64,000 nt of DNA, from positions 434,001 through 498,000 of the forward strand of contig CP036279.1 of NCBI GenBank assembly GCA_007748055.1, in the 5' to 3' direction. Under the pieces are notes generated by a model, which was not told the origin of the DNA, ran no database searches, and worked only from the letters and a program-made list of their open reading frames with translations. This document shows, in pieces, positions 26,570-34,947 of the stretch (position 1 is its first letter; every line of letters starts with the position of its first letter). The stretch is from Kolteria novifilia (GTDB taxonomy: Bacteria; Planctomycetota; Planctomycetia; Kolteriales; Kolteriaceae). The translations under genes were made by a program, and so were the position numbers.

Positions 26570-26730
26570 GGTGAATGGTCGATGGATCTAGAAAGCGGGC
26601 CAGTACCTGGACGGCCCCCACAAAAACTAGTGTACAAAAATTCCGTTATCCGTACCACGACAGGCTACTCCGAGCATCCCTGTACTTGTTGTGGCATCAG
26701 TATGAACGGGAACGCGAAAATGAGGAATCC

Positions 26731-27375
26731 CTACATCGCGAACGTGATGCTGGGCTCTCGGCGGAGGAAAGGCGTGGCCTCGTCGCGGCTCGACCACCAG
26801 GCGCGGGCGGAGAGGGCGAGATCACTGACAGCATGGTGTCGCGAGGCGCGTTTGGCGGGGTCGACGTCGCGCATCAGCTCGGCGAGGCCGAGGGAGAAGC
26901 AGTAGAGGAAAAACAGCGCGACCCCGATCACGATCACGAACGCGATGCCGTCGGCGGCCTTCGATCGGGGACGACTCGTCGGGCGACGCTCGCGGTTGGC
27001 GGGCTTGCGCGGGGCTCGCTCGAGACCCGGTTGGGTGAGCCGGCCAAGTCGCTGCTGGACCTCGACGGGGTACTTGTGCCACCGGCTGTTGCGCAGTCGA
27101 CGTGGCAGTCCGGCGAGGACCTGGAGCGGATCCCCCTTGCACTGTCGCACGAAGGTCTCGATCGCGATCCGCCGTTCGTCCGAGTCGGCCAGGGCGAAGA
27201 ACCAGTATCGCCCCGCGGCCGGGACATCGCCCATTCGCCAGCAGACCTCGCCGAGCAAGTCGATCACTTGGCGGTGGTAGCCGACCGAGCCGACGTAGCC
27301 CTCGAGGCGCTCGCGGGCCCGCCACAATTCGCCGTGGGCGAGATCCTCATGGGCACGCTCAATGACCGGCGGCAT
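26731..27375 (-). CDS. DUF6584-like protein with a C-terminal membrane helix
   Basis: 214 residues, ATG with AGAGGA upstream. The N-terminal half, IERAHEDLAHGELWRARERLEGYVG and VCWRMGDVPAAGRYWFFAL, resembles the short helical-repeat DUF6584 family (tetratricopeptide-like). A basic linker of about 40 residues (RKPANRERRPTSRPRSK) follows and then a helix GIAFVIVIGVALFFLYCFSLGL. The C-terminal 50 residues have no obvious role. It stands 162 bp upstream of the methylase gene on the same strand but with different GC, and is probably not part of that system. Function unknown. Confidence 0.55.
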   Translation of the reverse strand: MPPVIERAHEDLAHGELWRARERLEGYVGSVGYHRQVIDLLGEVCWRMGDVPAAGRYWFFALADSDERRIAIETFVRQCKGDPLQVLAGLPRRLRNSRWHKYPVEVQQRLGRLTQPGLERAPRKPANRERRPTSRPRSKAADGIAFVIVIGVALFFLYCFSLGLAELMRDVDPAKRASRHHAVSDLALSARAWWSSRDEATPFLRREPSITFAM

Positions 27376-27647
27376 GGAGGGTCCTCTGACAGCAATCGGT
27401 GACCGAGGTCGGATGGGACCGCGCGAGGGTCCCGATTGACAATCCCGACGCCCTCATTGTAGAGTCTTGGTCGGCAGCAATGAACCACTACCCCGCGTCC
27501 GTTTCCGGCCGCTCCCGCCGTCGCGATTCGCTCGAAATCCCCCCAAACGGACCCGATCCGACCCCATTCTCGTCCGATTTGGCCCGATTTAGCGCAAAAA
27601 CGGCGCCAAAACGGACCATTTCACGCCACGAGCATGGTTGTTTTGAG

Positions 27648-27947
27648 TCAGAACTTCCGGCCACTGTCGGAAGGGACCGGTCGGAGGATGGGAGGAGTCT
27701 TCTGGGTCGGCGCCGTCATCGGTTTGGGAGCGACCATCGGTTGTCGTTCCAGAGGCCGGACGGGCTTGGTGGCCTGTTCGGCCGGAGGCAGGTTGAGCAC
27801 CGGATAGGCAGGAAAAACATAGGGTTGCGTCACGGTGTCGGGGCTGGCACAGCCGATGCCCCAGGCCACCACGACGCCCCCCAGCCCTCCCAAGAGCGAG
27901 AGGGCCACCCGTCGGAATCGTCGTTCACCAAGCGTGGGACGACTCAT
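27648..27947 (-). CDS. Small proline-rich lipoprotein
   Basis: 99 residues. Signal with lipobox GIGC, lipidated cysteine at 33. The mature part is Pro-rich (PYVFPAYPVLNLPPAEQATKPV). The ATG overlaps the TGA of the LAB_N gene (27944-27947), so it is translationally coupled, and the operon order is GT2, LAB_N protein, lipoprotein. No function known. The 270-bp gap after it (27376-27647) shows nothing recognisable. Confidence 0.7.
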   Translation of the reverse strand: MSRPTLGERRFRRVALSLLGGLGGVVVAWGIGCASPDTVTQPYVFPAYPVLNLPPAEQATKPVRPLERQPMVAPKPMTAPTQKTPPILRPVPSDSGRKF

Positions 27948-28315
27948 CCAGCCCTCTTCAGCAGGGGCGCGGACTTGGCGTTGAGGACCACCGTCTCGGC
28001 ATTGACGTCGACGGGCTGCTCCTGATGAGCCACCCGCAACTCGTTTTCCTCATACTGTTTACGGTGAATCAGCACCAGATTGCGGACGTAGACGATCACG
28101 CCGAACGCCTGCCCGGTGATGATCACGGGGTCTTGCCGGTAGATGGCATACGCCAATAGCGACGCCCCGCCCGAGAGGCTGAGATACCAGAACGCGATCG
28201 GGATGACCGATTCGCCCTTGCGCTCGGAAGCGAGCCATTGCACCAGAAAGCGGGCGCTGAAGAGTGCTTGGCCGCCAAACCCGACCGTGAGCCAGATGAT
28301 TTCAAGCAGAGACAA
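27944..28315 (-). CDS. LAB_N (lipid-A biosynthesis N-terminal) domain membrane protein
   Basis: 123 residues, TTG start with AAAAAGG upstream; its first 14 bases overlap the GT2 gene. Three helices and the LAB_N features: WLTVGFGGQALFSARFLVQWLASERKGESVIPIAFWYLSLSGG, then DPVIITGQAFGVIVYVRNLVLIHRK. LAB_N proteins are small membrane proteins seen beside polyprenyl-phosphate glycosyltransferases in lipid-A or cell-envelope glycan pathways. Its partner here is the DPM1-type GT2. Function inferred from context. Confidence 0.85.
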   Translation of the reverse strand: MSLLEIIWLTVGFGGQALFSARFLVQWLASERKGESVIPIAFWYLSLSGGASLLAYAIYRQDPVIITGQAFGVIVYVRNLVLIHRKQYEENELRVAHQEQPVDVNAETVVLNAKSAPLLKRAG

Positions 28316-29045
28316 CGACCTTTTCCTCCTGCAATGCGTAACGCAGCGTCCTTTTCTGCAGCCAACGGACGGCCAACAAGTCCGCCATCGGACGCAGGGA
28401 GCGATTGAAAATGTTGTAATGGGTACGCCCCCGGGTCCGGGGACGGTGATTGACCGGCACTTCCACGACGCTGTAGCCGTGCATCTTCACGAGGGTCGGG
28501 AAGAAGCGGTGCATGCCGTCGAAGCGATGGATCTTCGCCAAACACTTGGCTTTGAAAGCCTTTAGGCCACAGCCGGTGTCCCGCACGCACTCGCCGGTCA
28601 TCCAATTGCGAATCGCGTTGGCGACCTTCGAAATGACCTTCTTGGAGACCGGGTCCTTGCGGTCGCGCCGCCAGCCGATCGCGACGTCGGCTTCCTCCAG
28701 CCCGGCGAGGAGCTTGGGAATGTCCGAGGGATCGTTCTGCAAGTCCGCGTCCATGGTGACGACGATCTCGGCCTGGGCGACATCAAAGCCCGCCGAAAGG
28801 GCCGCCGACTGACCACTCTGACGCTGCATGCGCCGAACGGTCAGACTCGGATAGTTCGCGGCGAGCTTTTCGAGGACCGAGGAGGTCTCGTCACTGCTGA
28901 AATCGTCGATGATGACGATCTCGAAACGCTGCGGCAATTCGTGCTCGACCTGCGCGATTTCCGCGATCAGCGTCGGCAAATTGGTGGCTTCATTGTGGGC
29001 CGGCACCACGACGGAAACGTCCGGCATCGGTGTTCGCACGATCAT
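28302..29045 (-). CDS. DPM1/ArnC-type polyprenyl-phosphate glycosyltransferase (GT2)
   Basis: 247 residues. ATG at 29045 after GGGAAGG. GT-A features: VSVVVPAHNEATNLPTLI, IVIIDDFSSDETSSVL, VTMDADLQNDPSDIPKL with the DAD metal site. It then has CGLKAFKAKC and FFPTLVKMHGYSVVEVPVNHRPRTRGRTHYN, typical of dolichol-phosphate-mannose-synthase-like enzymes without a membrane domain. Product is probably an undecaprenyl-phosphate sugar donor in the inner-membrane cytoplasmic face. Followed by the LAB_N gene, which overlaps by 14 bases. Confidence 0.88.
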   Translation of the reverse strand: MIVRTPMPDVSVVVPAHNEATNLPTLIAEIAQVEHELPQRFEIVIIDDFSSDETSSVLEKLAANYPSLTVRRMQRQSGQSAALSAGFDVAQAEIVVTMDADLQNDPSDIPKLLAGLEEADVAIGWRRDRKDPVSKKVISKVANAIRNWMTGECVRDTGCGLKAFKAKCLAKIHRFDGMHRFFPTLVKMHGYSVVEVPVNHRPRTRGRTHYNIFNRSLRPMADLLAVRWLQKRTLRYALQEEKVVVSA

Positions 29046-29289
29046 GATCGGTTCCTTCCCGCCGTTCGCTTCGGGGGGGACCACCAGACCGCGGCGGTCA
29101 CCCGAAATGGCTCGGCATCACGGAGTCGGCAAGCCCCATAACCCATGCGTCAAAGGGAGGCAAGATCACTGTGGCACGCCCGCTGGGCGCGAATTTCGCC
29201 GGTTTGACGCCGCGATGCCCCTACCATCGTGGATCTAGGCAAGCTATAGTGAGGCTCCTTCGGCCAAAGAGGGGCCGATCGCGGAGGAG

Positions 29290-30063
29290 ATGGACCAAGC
29301 GGGCCCCATGCGAACGCTGAAACTCGTTCTCGCTTACGACGGCACCGGGTATTGCGGATGGCAAGTCCAACCCAATGGCCCCACGATTCAGGAAGAGCTC
29401 GGTCGGGCGATCGAAAAGATCACAGGAACGCGCACCCTGCCCGTCGCGTGCAGCCGAACCGACTCAGGCGTACATGCCCTGGCCCAAGTCGCTCATCTTC
29501 GAACCGAAACGACCCTGGAGCCCAGCGTGCTCAAGCGGGCCCTTAACGCGGAGTTGCCCGAGCAGATTCGCGTGGTGAGCGTCGACGAGGTGGGAGATGA
29601 TTTTCACGCGGTGCATGCCGCCAAGTGGAAGCTCTATCGCTATGTCTTCCACGATGGGGCGATTCCCGACGTGTTTCTGCGACACTATTGCTGGCGGATT
29701 CCCTATCGTTTGGATGTCGAAGCGATGAATCGGGCGGCCAAGGCCCTTGAGGGAACCCACGACTTTCGCTGCTTCGAGACGGAATGGCCAAATCGGGCCA
29801 CCAGCGTCCGAACGATTCGCCGCTGCATGCTGACCAGACTCGGCGATTGCATTTCCCTGGACGTCGAGGGAGACGGATTTCTCTACAACATGGTTCGGGC
29901 GATTGCCGGATCGCTTCACGAAGTCGGTCGCGGCAAATGGCCCATCGGAAGAATCGCCGAGATCGTTGAACGGGGAGAGCGTGCCCAAGCGGGCCCGACC
30001 GCTCCCGCCAAGGGTCTCTTTCTTACTCACGTCGAACTTGCCGCCGACATGGCGCGCGATTGA
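29290..30063 (+). CDS. truA: tRNA pseudouridine(38-40) synthase
   Basis: 257 residues. The catalytic Asp58 sits in CSRTDSGVHA. Other landmarks: LVLAYDGTGYCGWQVQPNGPTIQEEL, DFHAVHAAKWKLYRYVF, GDGFLYNMVRAIAGSLHEVG and AKGLFL. TruA makes pseudouridine at positions 38-40 in the anticodon arm. GGAGGAG lies just upstream of the ATG at 29290; ATG 29308 (MRTLKL) is a second candidate with the family-typical N-terminus. Divergent from the GT2 operon with about 240 bp between. GNAT gene follows 84 bp downstream. Confidence 0.95.
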   Translation: MDQAGPMRTLKLVLAYDGTGYCGWQVQPNGPTIQEELGRAIEKITGTRTLPVACSRTDSGVHALAQVAHLRTETTLEPSVLKRALNAELPEQIRVVSVDEVGDDFHAVHAAKWKLYRYVFHDGAIPDVFLRHYCWRIPYRLDVEAMNRAAKALEGTHDFRCFETEWPNRATSVRTIRRCMLTRLGDCISLDVEGDGFLYNMVRAIAGSLHEVGRGKWPIGRIAEIVERGERAQAGPTAPAKGLFLTHVELAADMARD

Positions 30064-30147
30064 CGTGTACAATGCACGACACTCGACCGGATCGCGCGCC
30101 ACGCGGTCGTCGACACGGTCGGGATCGGTGCCAGAGGAACAGCTTGC

Positions 30148-31101
30148 GTGGTTAGTTACCGGACCTTTCGAAACAGCGATCCCCCTCGGATTCTGGAACT
30201 GTGGCAACAATGTGCCACCAGCCGCGGGTTCGGCCTCCTGGAACGCTGCGACAAGCTCGAACAACTCGTCTTCTCCAAACCCTACTTCGATCGCGAGGGG
30301 GTCATCCTCGCCTTCGAGGACGACCGGCTCATCGGCTACTGCCACGCCGGCTTCGGCGGCAGCCAGGAAGGCCATCAGCTCGACAAACGCCACGGCGCCA
30401 TCTGCATGCTGATGGTCCTCCCCGAGTTCCGTCGCCGGGGCATCGGCACCGAACTTCTCCAGCGGGGACAACGCTACCTCGCCGAGCGGGGCGCCAACGT
30501 CATCTTCTGCGGCGCCGTCTATCCCGTGAATCCCTTCTATCTCGGTCTCTACGGCGGCAGCGAGATGCCCGGCATCCTCGAAAGCAGCGCCGAGATGATC
30601 GCGTTCGTCGAGGCCCGAGGCTACCGCGCCACCGATACCTGCCTCGTCCACCAGATGGACCTCGATCCACCGCCGACGCTCAACGATCCCCGGCTGCCAC
30701 TCAAGCGGCGCGAGGTCGAGTTCATGGTCGAGCCGTGGCCCCTGTCGCCGAACTGGTGGCATGCCTGCGTCTACGGCGCCGTCGACTCGCTCCGCTACGA
30801 GGTGACCCGGCGCGAGTCCAACGAAGTGATCGGCCACGCGTGGGTCTGGGAGATGGACGCCTTCCACAAGCGTTTCGGCACCATCATCGTCGGCGTCAGC
30901 GAGTTGAAGATGGAAGAGGCCTACCGCAATCAGGGTTTCGGCCGGCTCCTCTTGGCGACGATCCAAAAGCACCTCAAGGAACAGAAGATCGGCCGCCTCG
31001 AAATCCAAACGATGCAGGACAACGAGATCGCCCTTCGCCTCTTCACTTCCCTCGGCTTCAAGCAAGTCGACACCGGCCGCGCCTACCGCCTCGGCTCGTA
31101 G
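30148..31101 (+). CDS. Tandem GNAT-domain acetyltransferase
   Basis: 317 residues, GTG start with GAGGA upstream. Two GNAT domains in one chain. The first has LPEFRRRGIGTELLQRGQRYL as acetyl-CoA pyrophosphate loop near residues 91-111. The second ends with YRNQGFGRLLLATIQKHLK near residue 260. Both loops conform to the R/Q-x-x-G-x-G pattern. Fused GNATs include mycothiol synthase, but the substrate of this one cannot be inferred. It follows truA, probably as part of its transcription unit. The stop is followed within seven bases by a GGGTGGGTC hairpin. Confidence 0.8.
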   Translation: MVSYRTFRNSDPPRILELWQQCATSRGFGLLERCDKLEQLVFSKPYFDREGVILAFEDDRLIGYCHAGFGGSQEGHQLDKRHGAICMLMVLPEFRRRGIGTELLQRGQRYLAERGANVIFCGAVYPVNPFYLGLYGGSEMPGILESSAEMIAFVEARGYRATDTCLVHQMDLDPPPTLNDPRLPLKRREVEFMVEPWPLSPNWWHACVYGAVDSLRYEVTRRESNEVIGHAWVWEMDAFHKRFGTIIVGVSELKMEEAYRNQGFGRLLLATIQKHLKEQKIGRLEIQTMQDNEIALRLFTSLGFKQVDTGRAYRLGS

Positions 31102-31107
31102 CTCTTA

Positions 31108-31127
31108 GGGTGGGTCTTGACCCACCC
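31108..31127. repeat. GGGTGGGTC..GACCCACCC palindrome
   Basis: Nine-base arms and two-base loop. The same hairpin design is found at 42280-42297 and 58936-58953, so it is a REP-like repeat; it may also terminate the GNAT transcript, though it lacks a T tract. Confidence 0.7.
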
Positions 31128-31160
31128 GAATGACCGGTCGTTTCCGATTCACCAATATCC

Positions 31161-31540
31161 GGGTGCCATGCTCCACGCAACGCGTGGGCATGCGCGGAAG
31201 ACTTTGTTCATCAACGGCTGGCCCAGATTGCTCGTCAATCTGGGCGTGCGAAGCACGCAAGAGGCCATGGCCAAACAGCCAACGATCAAGCGATGCTCAA
31301 CTCGCGCAACGACCCCGATGGCCTTCGTCACCTCGGCTGGCCCGTAGGCCTTGGCGCACCCGGCGCATGCCCGATCCGACCGTCGTCGAGACATCGGAAT
31401 GACATGATAGCGACACTTCTCCACGCATCCCAATTGGATGCGAGACGCTTCTTTAAGCATCCCAACGGGATGCGAGACGCTTCTTCAAGCATCCCAACGG
31501 GATGCGAGATCATAGCCCAGGGTCGCGCAGCGCACCCTGG
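31161..31540. repeat. Mixed palindromic repeat block
   Basis: In order: a reverse copy of the GCATGCCCACG-type hairpin (31161-31200); CCCAGATTGCTC/CAATCTGGGC hairpin (31222-31245), also present in the 6.2-6.6 kb duplication; three tandem 32-bp units that start CATCCCAA at 31426, 31458 and 31490; and a TAGCCCAGGGTCGCGCAGCG motif (31511-31540) with an inverted partner at 31671-31700. No gene is supported. Confidence 0.85.
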
Positions 31541-31670
31541 GTAACGGAGGAATAGAAACCCGAACGCTGTAGGCGTTCGACGGGAACGCGGGAGAATCCA
31601 CCAAGCTCCGCCATCGGTCCGCGATACGTGTCAAACCCGCTTCGGGGTTTGGAATGCAGAGCCACCCCTA

Positions 31671-31700
31671 CCCAGGGTGCGCTGCGCGACCCTGGGCTAT
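31671..31700. repeat. Inverted copy of the TAGCCCAGGGTCGCGCAGCG motif
   Basis: Reads ACCCAGGGTGCGCTGCGCGA then CCCTGGGCTA, the reverse complement of the motif at 31511-31540. The 130 bases between the two hold further short hairpins, GAACGC...GCGTTC and CAAACCC...GGGTTTG. Nested dyads of this kind point to a structured, noncoding array. Confidence 0.8.
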
Positions 31701-31710
31701 GTTCTTCAAC

Positions 31711-31913
31711 GGCGTTGCCGTTGTAGCCACCGGAATCACGGCGTTGCCGTTGTAGCTACTGGGATCACGACGTTGCCGTTGTAGCCACCGGAATCACGGC
31801 GTTGCCGTTGTAGCCACCAGGATCACGGCGTTGCCGTTGTAGCCACCGGAATCACGGCGTTGCCGTTGTAGCCACCGGGATCACGACGTTGCCGTTGTAG
31901 CCACCAGGATCAC
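31711..31913. repeat. 29-bp tandem repeat, seven copies
   Basis: Unit GGCGTTGCCGTTGTAGCCAC plus CGGAATCAC; copies begin at 31711, 31740, 31769, 31798, 31827, 31856 and 31885 with few variants. It grades into an eighth, degenerate copy, then into the 12-bp repeat. Confidence 0.95.
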
Positions 31914-31926
31914 GCCGTTACGGTTC

Positions 31927-32110
31927 ACCGACCCCATCACCGACCCCATCACCGACCCCATCACCGACCCCATCACCGACCCCATCACCGACCCCATCAC
32001 CGACCCCATCACCGACCCCATCACCGACCCCATCACCGACCCCATCACCGACCCCATCACCGACCCCATCACCGACCCCATCACCGACCCCATCGCCGAC
32101 CCCATCACCG
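31927..32110. repeat. 12-bp tandem repeat, about 15 copies
   Basis: ACCGACCCCATC repeated with exact 12-base spacing; one substitution (GCCGAC near 32095). Because 12 is a multiple of three, long open frames appear, including a minus-strand run of Met-Gly-Ser-Val; these are not genes. Confidence 0.97.
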
Positions 32111-32144
32111 GGATCCCACCGGGTGATCCACAGGCCCACCCTGC

Positions 32145-32213
32145 TTGACATCTTTCTCTTGACTTGACGACACGGTGTCGATAAGTTCGCTATTGTCGAC
32201 AGCTTGTCAACAA
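32145..32213 (+). promoter_or_regulatory. Putative BlaI operator and promoter region
   Basis: Contains TTGACA (32145), TTGACT (32159), a perfect dyad CGACAC-G-GTGTCG (32168-32180) and two adjacent half-palindromes TTGTCGACA (32193-32201) and TTGTCAACA (32204-32212). BlaI/MecI repressors bind dyads of this size upstream of their own operon. The start codon of blaI-like gene lies 86 bp downstream. Confidence 0.55.
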
Positions 32214-32298
32214 GACCAATGGCTGCCGACCGTGTGGCGACAAGTCACGGTAGGATCCGGTGCGGGCAACCACATCACGCGTACCTCGGGAGAAGACT

Positions 32299-32706
32299 AT
32301 GGCAACTTCTCAGCGCCCGGCGATGAGCGATGCCGAGCGTGAGGTCCTCAAAGTCCTTTGGGATCACGGACCCAAGACCGTCCGCGAAGTCCTCGATCTC
32401 CTGGCCGACCAGGGACAGGACTGGACCCGATCGACCGTCATCACCCTACTACAGCGACTCGAGCGCAAGGGCTACGTCGAAGCCGACAAGAGCAACTTCG
32501 CCCACATCTTTCACGCGATCGTCTCCCGCGAGGAAGTGATGCACGATCGCATGCTCGAACTGGCCGGCGAACTCTGTGACGGCCAGGCCCTGCCCCTGGT
32601 CCTCGCCTTCGCCGAGCGGCAACGCTTCAAACCGTCGGAGATCGAACGGTTCCGCAAGATGATCGACGCGTTGGAGACCAAGCCACGAAAGCGAGGTGCG
32701 AAGTGA
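32299..32706 (+). CDS. BlaI/MecI/CopY-family transcriptional repressor
   Basis: 135 residues, ATG after GGGAGAAG. It is a winged helix: SDAEREVLKVLWDHGPKTVREVLDLLADQGQDWTRSTVITLLQRLERKGYVEADK, followed by the dimerisation part KFKPSEIERFRKMIDAL. In beta-lactam systems BlaI is cut when the membrane peptidase senses drug; here the peptidase-like partner overlaps at the GTGA (32703-32706). Planctomycetes have many such pairs, and the signal is unknown. Autoregulation is suggested by upstream dyads at 32168-32213. Confidence 0.93.
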   Translation: MATSQRPAMSDAEREVLKVLWDHGPKTVREVLDLLADQGQDWTRSTVITLLQRLERKGYVEADKSNFAHIFHAIVSREEVMHDRMLELAGELCDGQALPLVLAFAERQRFKPSEIERFRKMIDALETKPRKRGAK

Positions 32707-34721
32707 CTCCAGCCCTCTGGTGGCTGCTGCAACATCTCGCCGTCGTCGCGTTGCTCTGCCTGATCGCACTCGGTTGCGGGCGTCTCCTGCCGCACCATCC
32801 TGCTTGGCAACACGCGCTCTGGCTCGTCATTCTGGTCAAGCTGATGACGCCTCCCGTCGTGGCGTGGCCCTGGGCGTTGTCCGAGCTAGGGACGGCGGTC
32901 TCTTCCGCGACAACGCCCGAGAGGCCGAGGCCGTCAGGACCAGCGGTGTCGCCACGGCCGCAACCGCAACCGCTACCATCACGAGCACCCACCTTCGCGG
33001 CGCCCGTTCCTTCGAAACCGAACAAGCTGACGTCCGCCGCATCCACCTCGCGACCACGCCGTCCCACCAGCGTCCCATCGACATTACCGGTCGCGGTGTC
33101 CAGGGGTGCCATCACGACGACACCAATATCAGCAGGGCCGCGCACGGGGGAGGTTCTTCAAGCGTGGACGATACCTGCCCTCCTCGGCCTTTGGCTAGCG
33201 GGCGGCGCGATCGCCCTCGCCGTGCAGATTCGACGTCTCCGCCGACTGAGAGCGGTGCGGCACCGAGGTCGCCCGGCGGACACGGCCCTGGAAGCGGAGA
33301 TCGCCCATGTGGCGGCGGCACTCGGCACGAAGCCTGTGCGGGCGCTCGTTGTCGACGAGTTGCCGGCCCCCTACCTCTGGTGTGCCCCCACGCCGACACT
33401 CCTGTGGCCGGAGTCGCTGACGTCGCCCGAGAAGCTCGCCCAATCGCGCGCGGTCTTGGCCCATGAGCTGGCCCATGTACGGCGACGCGATCACTGGGTC
33501 GCGTGGCTGGAGATGGCGGCCGGGGTGGCGTGGTGGTGGAATCCGCTTTGGTGGCTGGTTCGGCGCCGGCTGCACGAGACGAGCGAGATCGCCTGCGACG
33601 CGATCGCGCTGGAGGTCGATGGCGATCGCCGCCGTTATGCCGAGTTGTTTCTCGCGTTGTCATCACGGCTCGACGCCGGGACGCTGGCTCCCGCGTTGGG
33701 AGTCGGGACCGGCCGTCGCTCATCCTTTGAGAGGAGGGTCCGGATGATCCTTTCCGATCGAGTCTCGGGAGCGCTTTCGGCGCGCGGGATGGTGCTGATG
33801 GTTTGCCTCGCCGCGTTGGCGTTGCCGAACTGGACCTTGGCCGACCCGAAGCCTCGCGAGGTCCCTCCGTCACGGAGACGGACCGACGCTCCCCGAGAGC
33901 GTGAGGCCCACCAGCCGGTGAGCGAGGAAGAGCTTCGCCACGCCGGTGTTCACCAGATCCAGCTCGAGTTGCACGAGCTGGACATCCAAGACGCGGGCCT
34001 GCGATTGGAGGCCGAGCACAAGAAGCTTGAGCAAACGGAACAGTCCATCAAGCAAGGAGAGATGCCCCAGGAAGGGTTGAAGCATCTTGCGGATGAACTC
34101 CGCGTCAACGTCCGCCACCTGGAGATCGAACATCGCCGGGCGATCTTGCGCAAGGAGCTTTTCCTAAGAGAGAGAGGTCTCGACCATCACGATGAATCCG
34201 ACTTCCATCATCGCGAACGGATGTCCGCACGGGAGCGGCGACTTCATCAACTCGAAGCCGAGGAGCTCGAAGTCAAGCTCGACGCGGCGCGAAAGAATCT
34301 CCTAATCACTCAAAAGGAATCCGAGCAAGAGCGTCTCTCCCCACGGCATCTCATCGATGCGGAGAAGGAGGTCCGCTTGTTGGAGATCGAGCTCAAGCGT
34401 GCACGGCTCGAGGCGGGGCTGAGCGGAGAGGAGGAAGCGACCGAGACGGACGGCGAGGCATCCCGCACCAATCCCATGGCACCCTACCAGGGACAATGGA
34501 GGGCAACGTCGGTCGTCGGAGACGATGAAGAGGGAATCGCCCAAGGGGTCAGCGTAAACCTCGCGGTTCGAGGGAACCTATTCGTGATGAAATACAACTT
34601 TGCAGGCGAAGGGAACGCCGCACTGTCAATGCTCGTCAATCATCGCACCGGCGGGCGACCAGGCAGCGCGGAATTCGCTTTTGACCCGAACGGCAAGGAC
34701 CCGAAACGATCTCGGGGTTGA
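32703..34721 (+). CDS. BlaR1-like M56 membrane metallopeptidase with TIGR03067-like tail (apparent frameshift)
   Basis: 672 residues from a GTG that overlaps the blaI stop. TM helices near 7-27, 38-56 and 160-180; zinc site HELAH at about 254 with RRRDHW and the downstream Glu region ETSEIACDAIAL. A second TM is near 362-380. A charged coiled coil follows (residues 400-575). The last part, APYQGQWRATSVVGDD...AEFAFDPNGKDPK, matches the N-terminal part of a TIGR03067 domain, after which the frame ends RSRG. Adding one A at the AAA 34706-34708 continues as TISGLIECVGDRLRFFLYGR, a TIGR03067-like continuation. So this is a frameshift or a sequencing error. Confidence 0.8.
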   Translation: MTPALWWLLQHLAVVALLCLIALGCGRLLPHHPAWQHALWLVILVKLMTPPVVAWPWALSELGTAVSSATTPERPRPSGPAVSPRPQPQPLPSRAPTFAAPVPSKPNKLTSAASTSRPRRPTSVPSTLPVAVSRGAITTTPISAGPRTGEVLQAWTIPALLGLWLAGGAIALAVQIRRLRRLRAVRHRGRPADTALEAEIAHVAAALGTKPVRALVVDELPAPYLWCAPTPTLLWPESLTSPEKLAQSRAVLAHELAHVRRRDHWVAWLEMAAGVAWWWNPLWWLVRRRLHETSEIACDAIALEVDGDRRRYAELFLALSSRLDAGTLAPALGVGTGRRSSFERRVRMILSDRVSGALSARGMVLMVCLAALALPNWTLADPKPREVPPSRRRTDAPREREAHQPVSEEELRHAGVHQIQLELHELDIQDAGLRLEAEHKKLEQTEQSIKQGEMPQEGLKHLADELRVNVRHLEIEHRRAILRKELFLRERGLDHHDESDFHHRERMSARERRLHQLEAEELEVKLDAARKNLLITQKESEQERLSPRHLIDAEKEVRLLEIELKRARLEAGLSGEEEATETDGEASRTNPMAPYQGQWRATSVVGDDEEGIAQGVSVNLAVRGNLFVMKYNFAGEGNAALSMLVNHRTGGRPGSAEFAFDPNGKDPKRSRG

Positions 34722-34947
34722 TCGAGTGCGTTGGCGATCGACTTCGCTTCTTTCTGTATGGGCGATCCAACCAGCAAGGATCAGAGAGTTCCACAGGTCC
34801 TCGCTCCCGGTTCGGCAGTCGACGATTGGGAGTTCGTCCGAAGTACCGATGACTAGCCATGGAATCGTGCTCTCCCCTTGGGGTATGATCGGTGGACCAA
34901 CCGCCTAGGAGGACTCTTGCGTCCTTCGCGCATGATGACCCCACCCG

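Noticed and set aside
29464-31065. Long antisense frame opposite truA and the GNAT gene
   Set aside because: Plus-strand genes have defined catalytic motifs; the antisense product has low-complexity acidic composition only.
31108-31127. GGGTGGGTC hairpin as a classic terminator of the GNAT gene
   Set aside because: No T tract follows, and the same hairpin occurs in other intergenic places; kept as a repeat with a possible secondary role.
31881-32151. Minus-strand frames reading Met-Gly-Ser-Val or Gly-Asp-Gly-Val repeatedly
   Set aside because: They are simple products of the 12-bp repeat, which keeps any frame open; no ribosome site or non-repeat domain.
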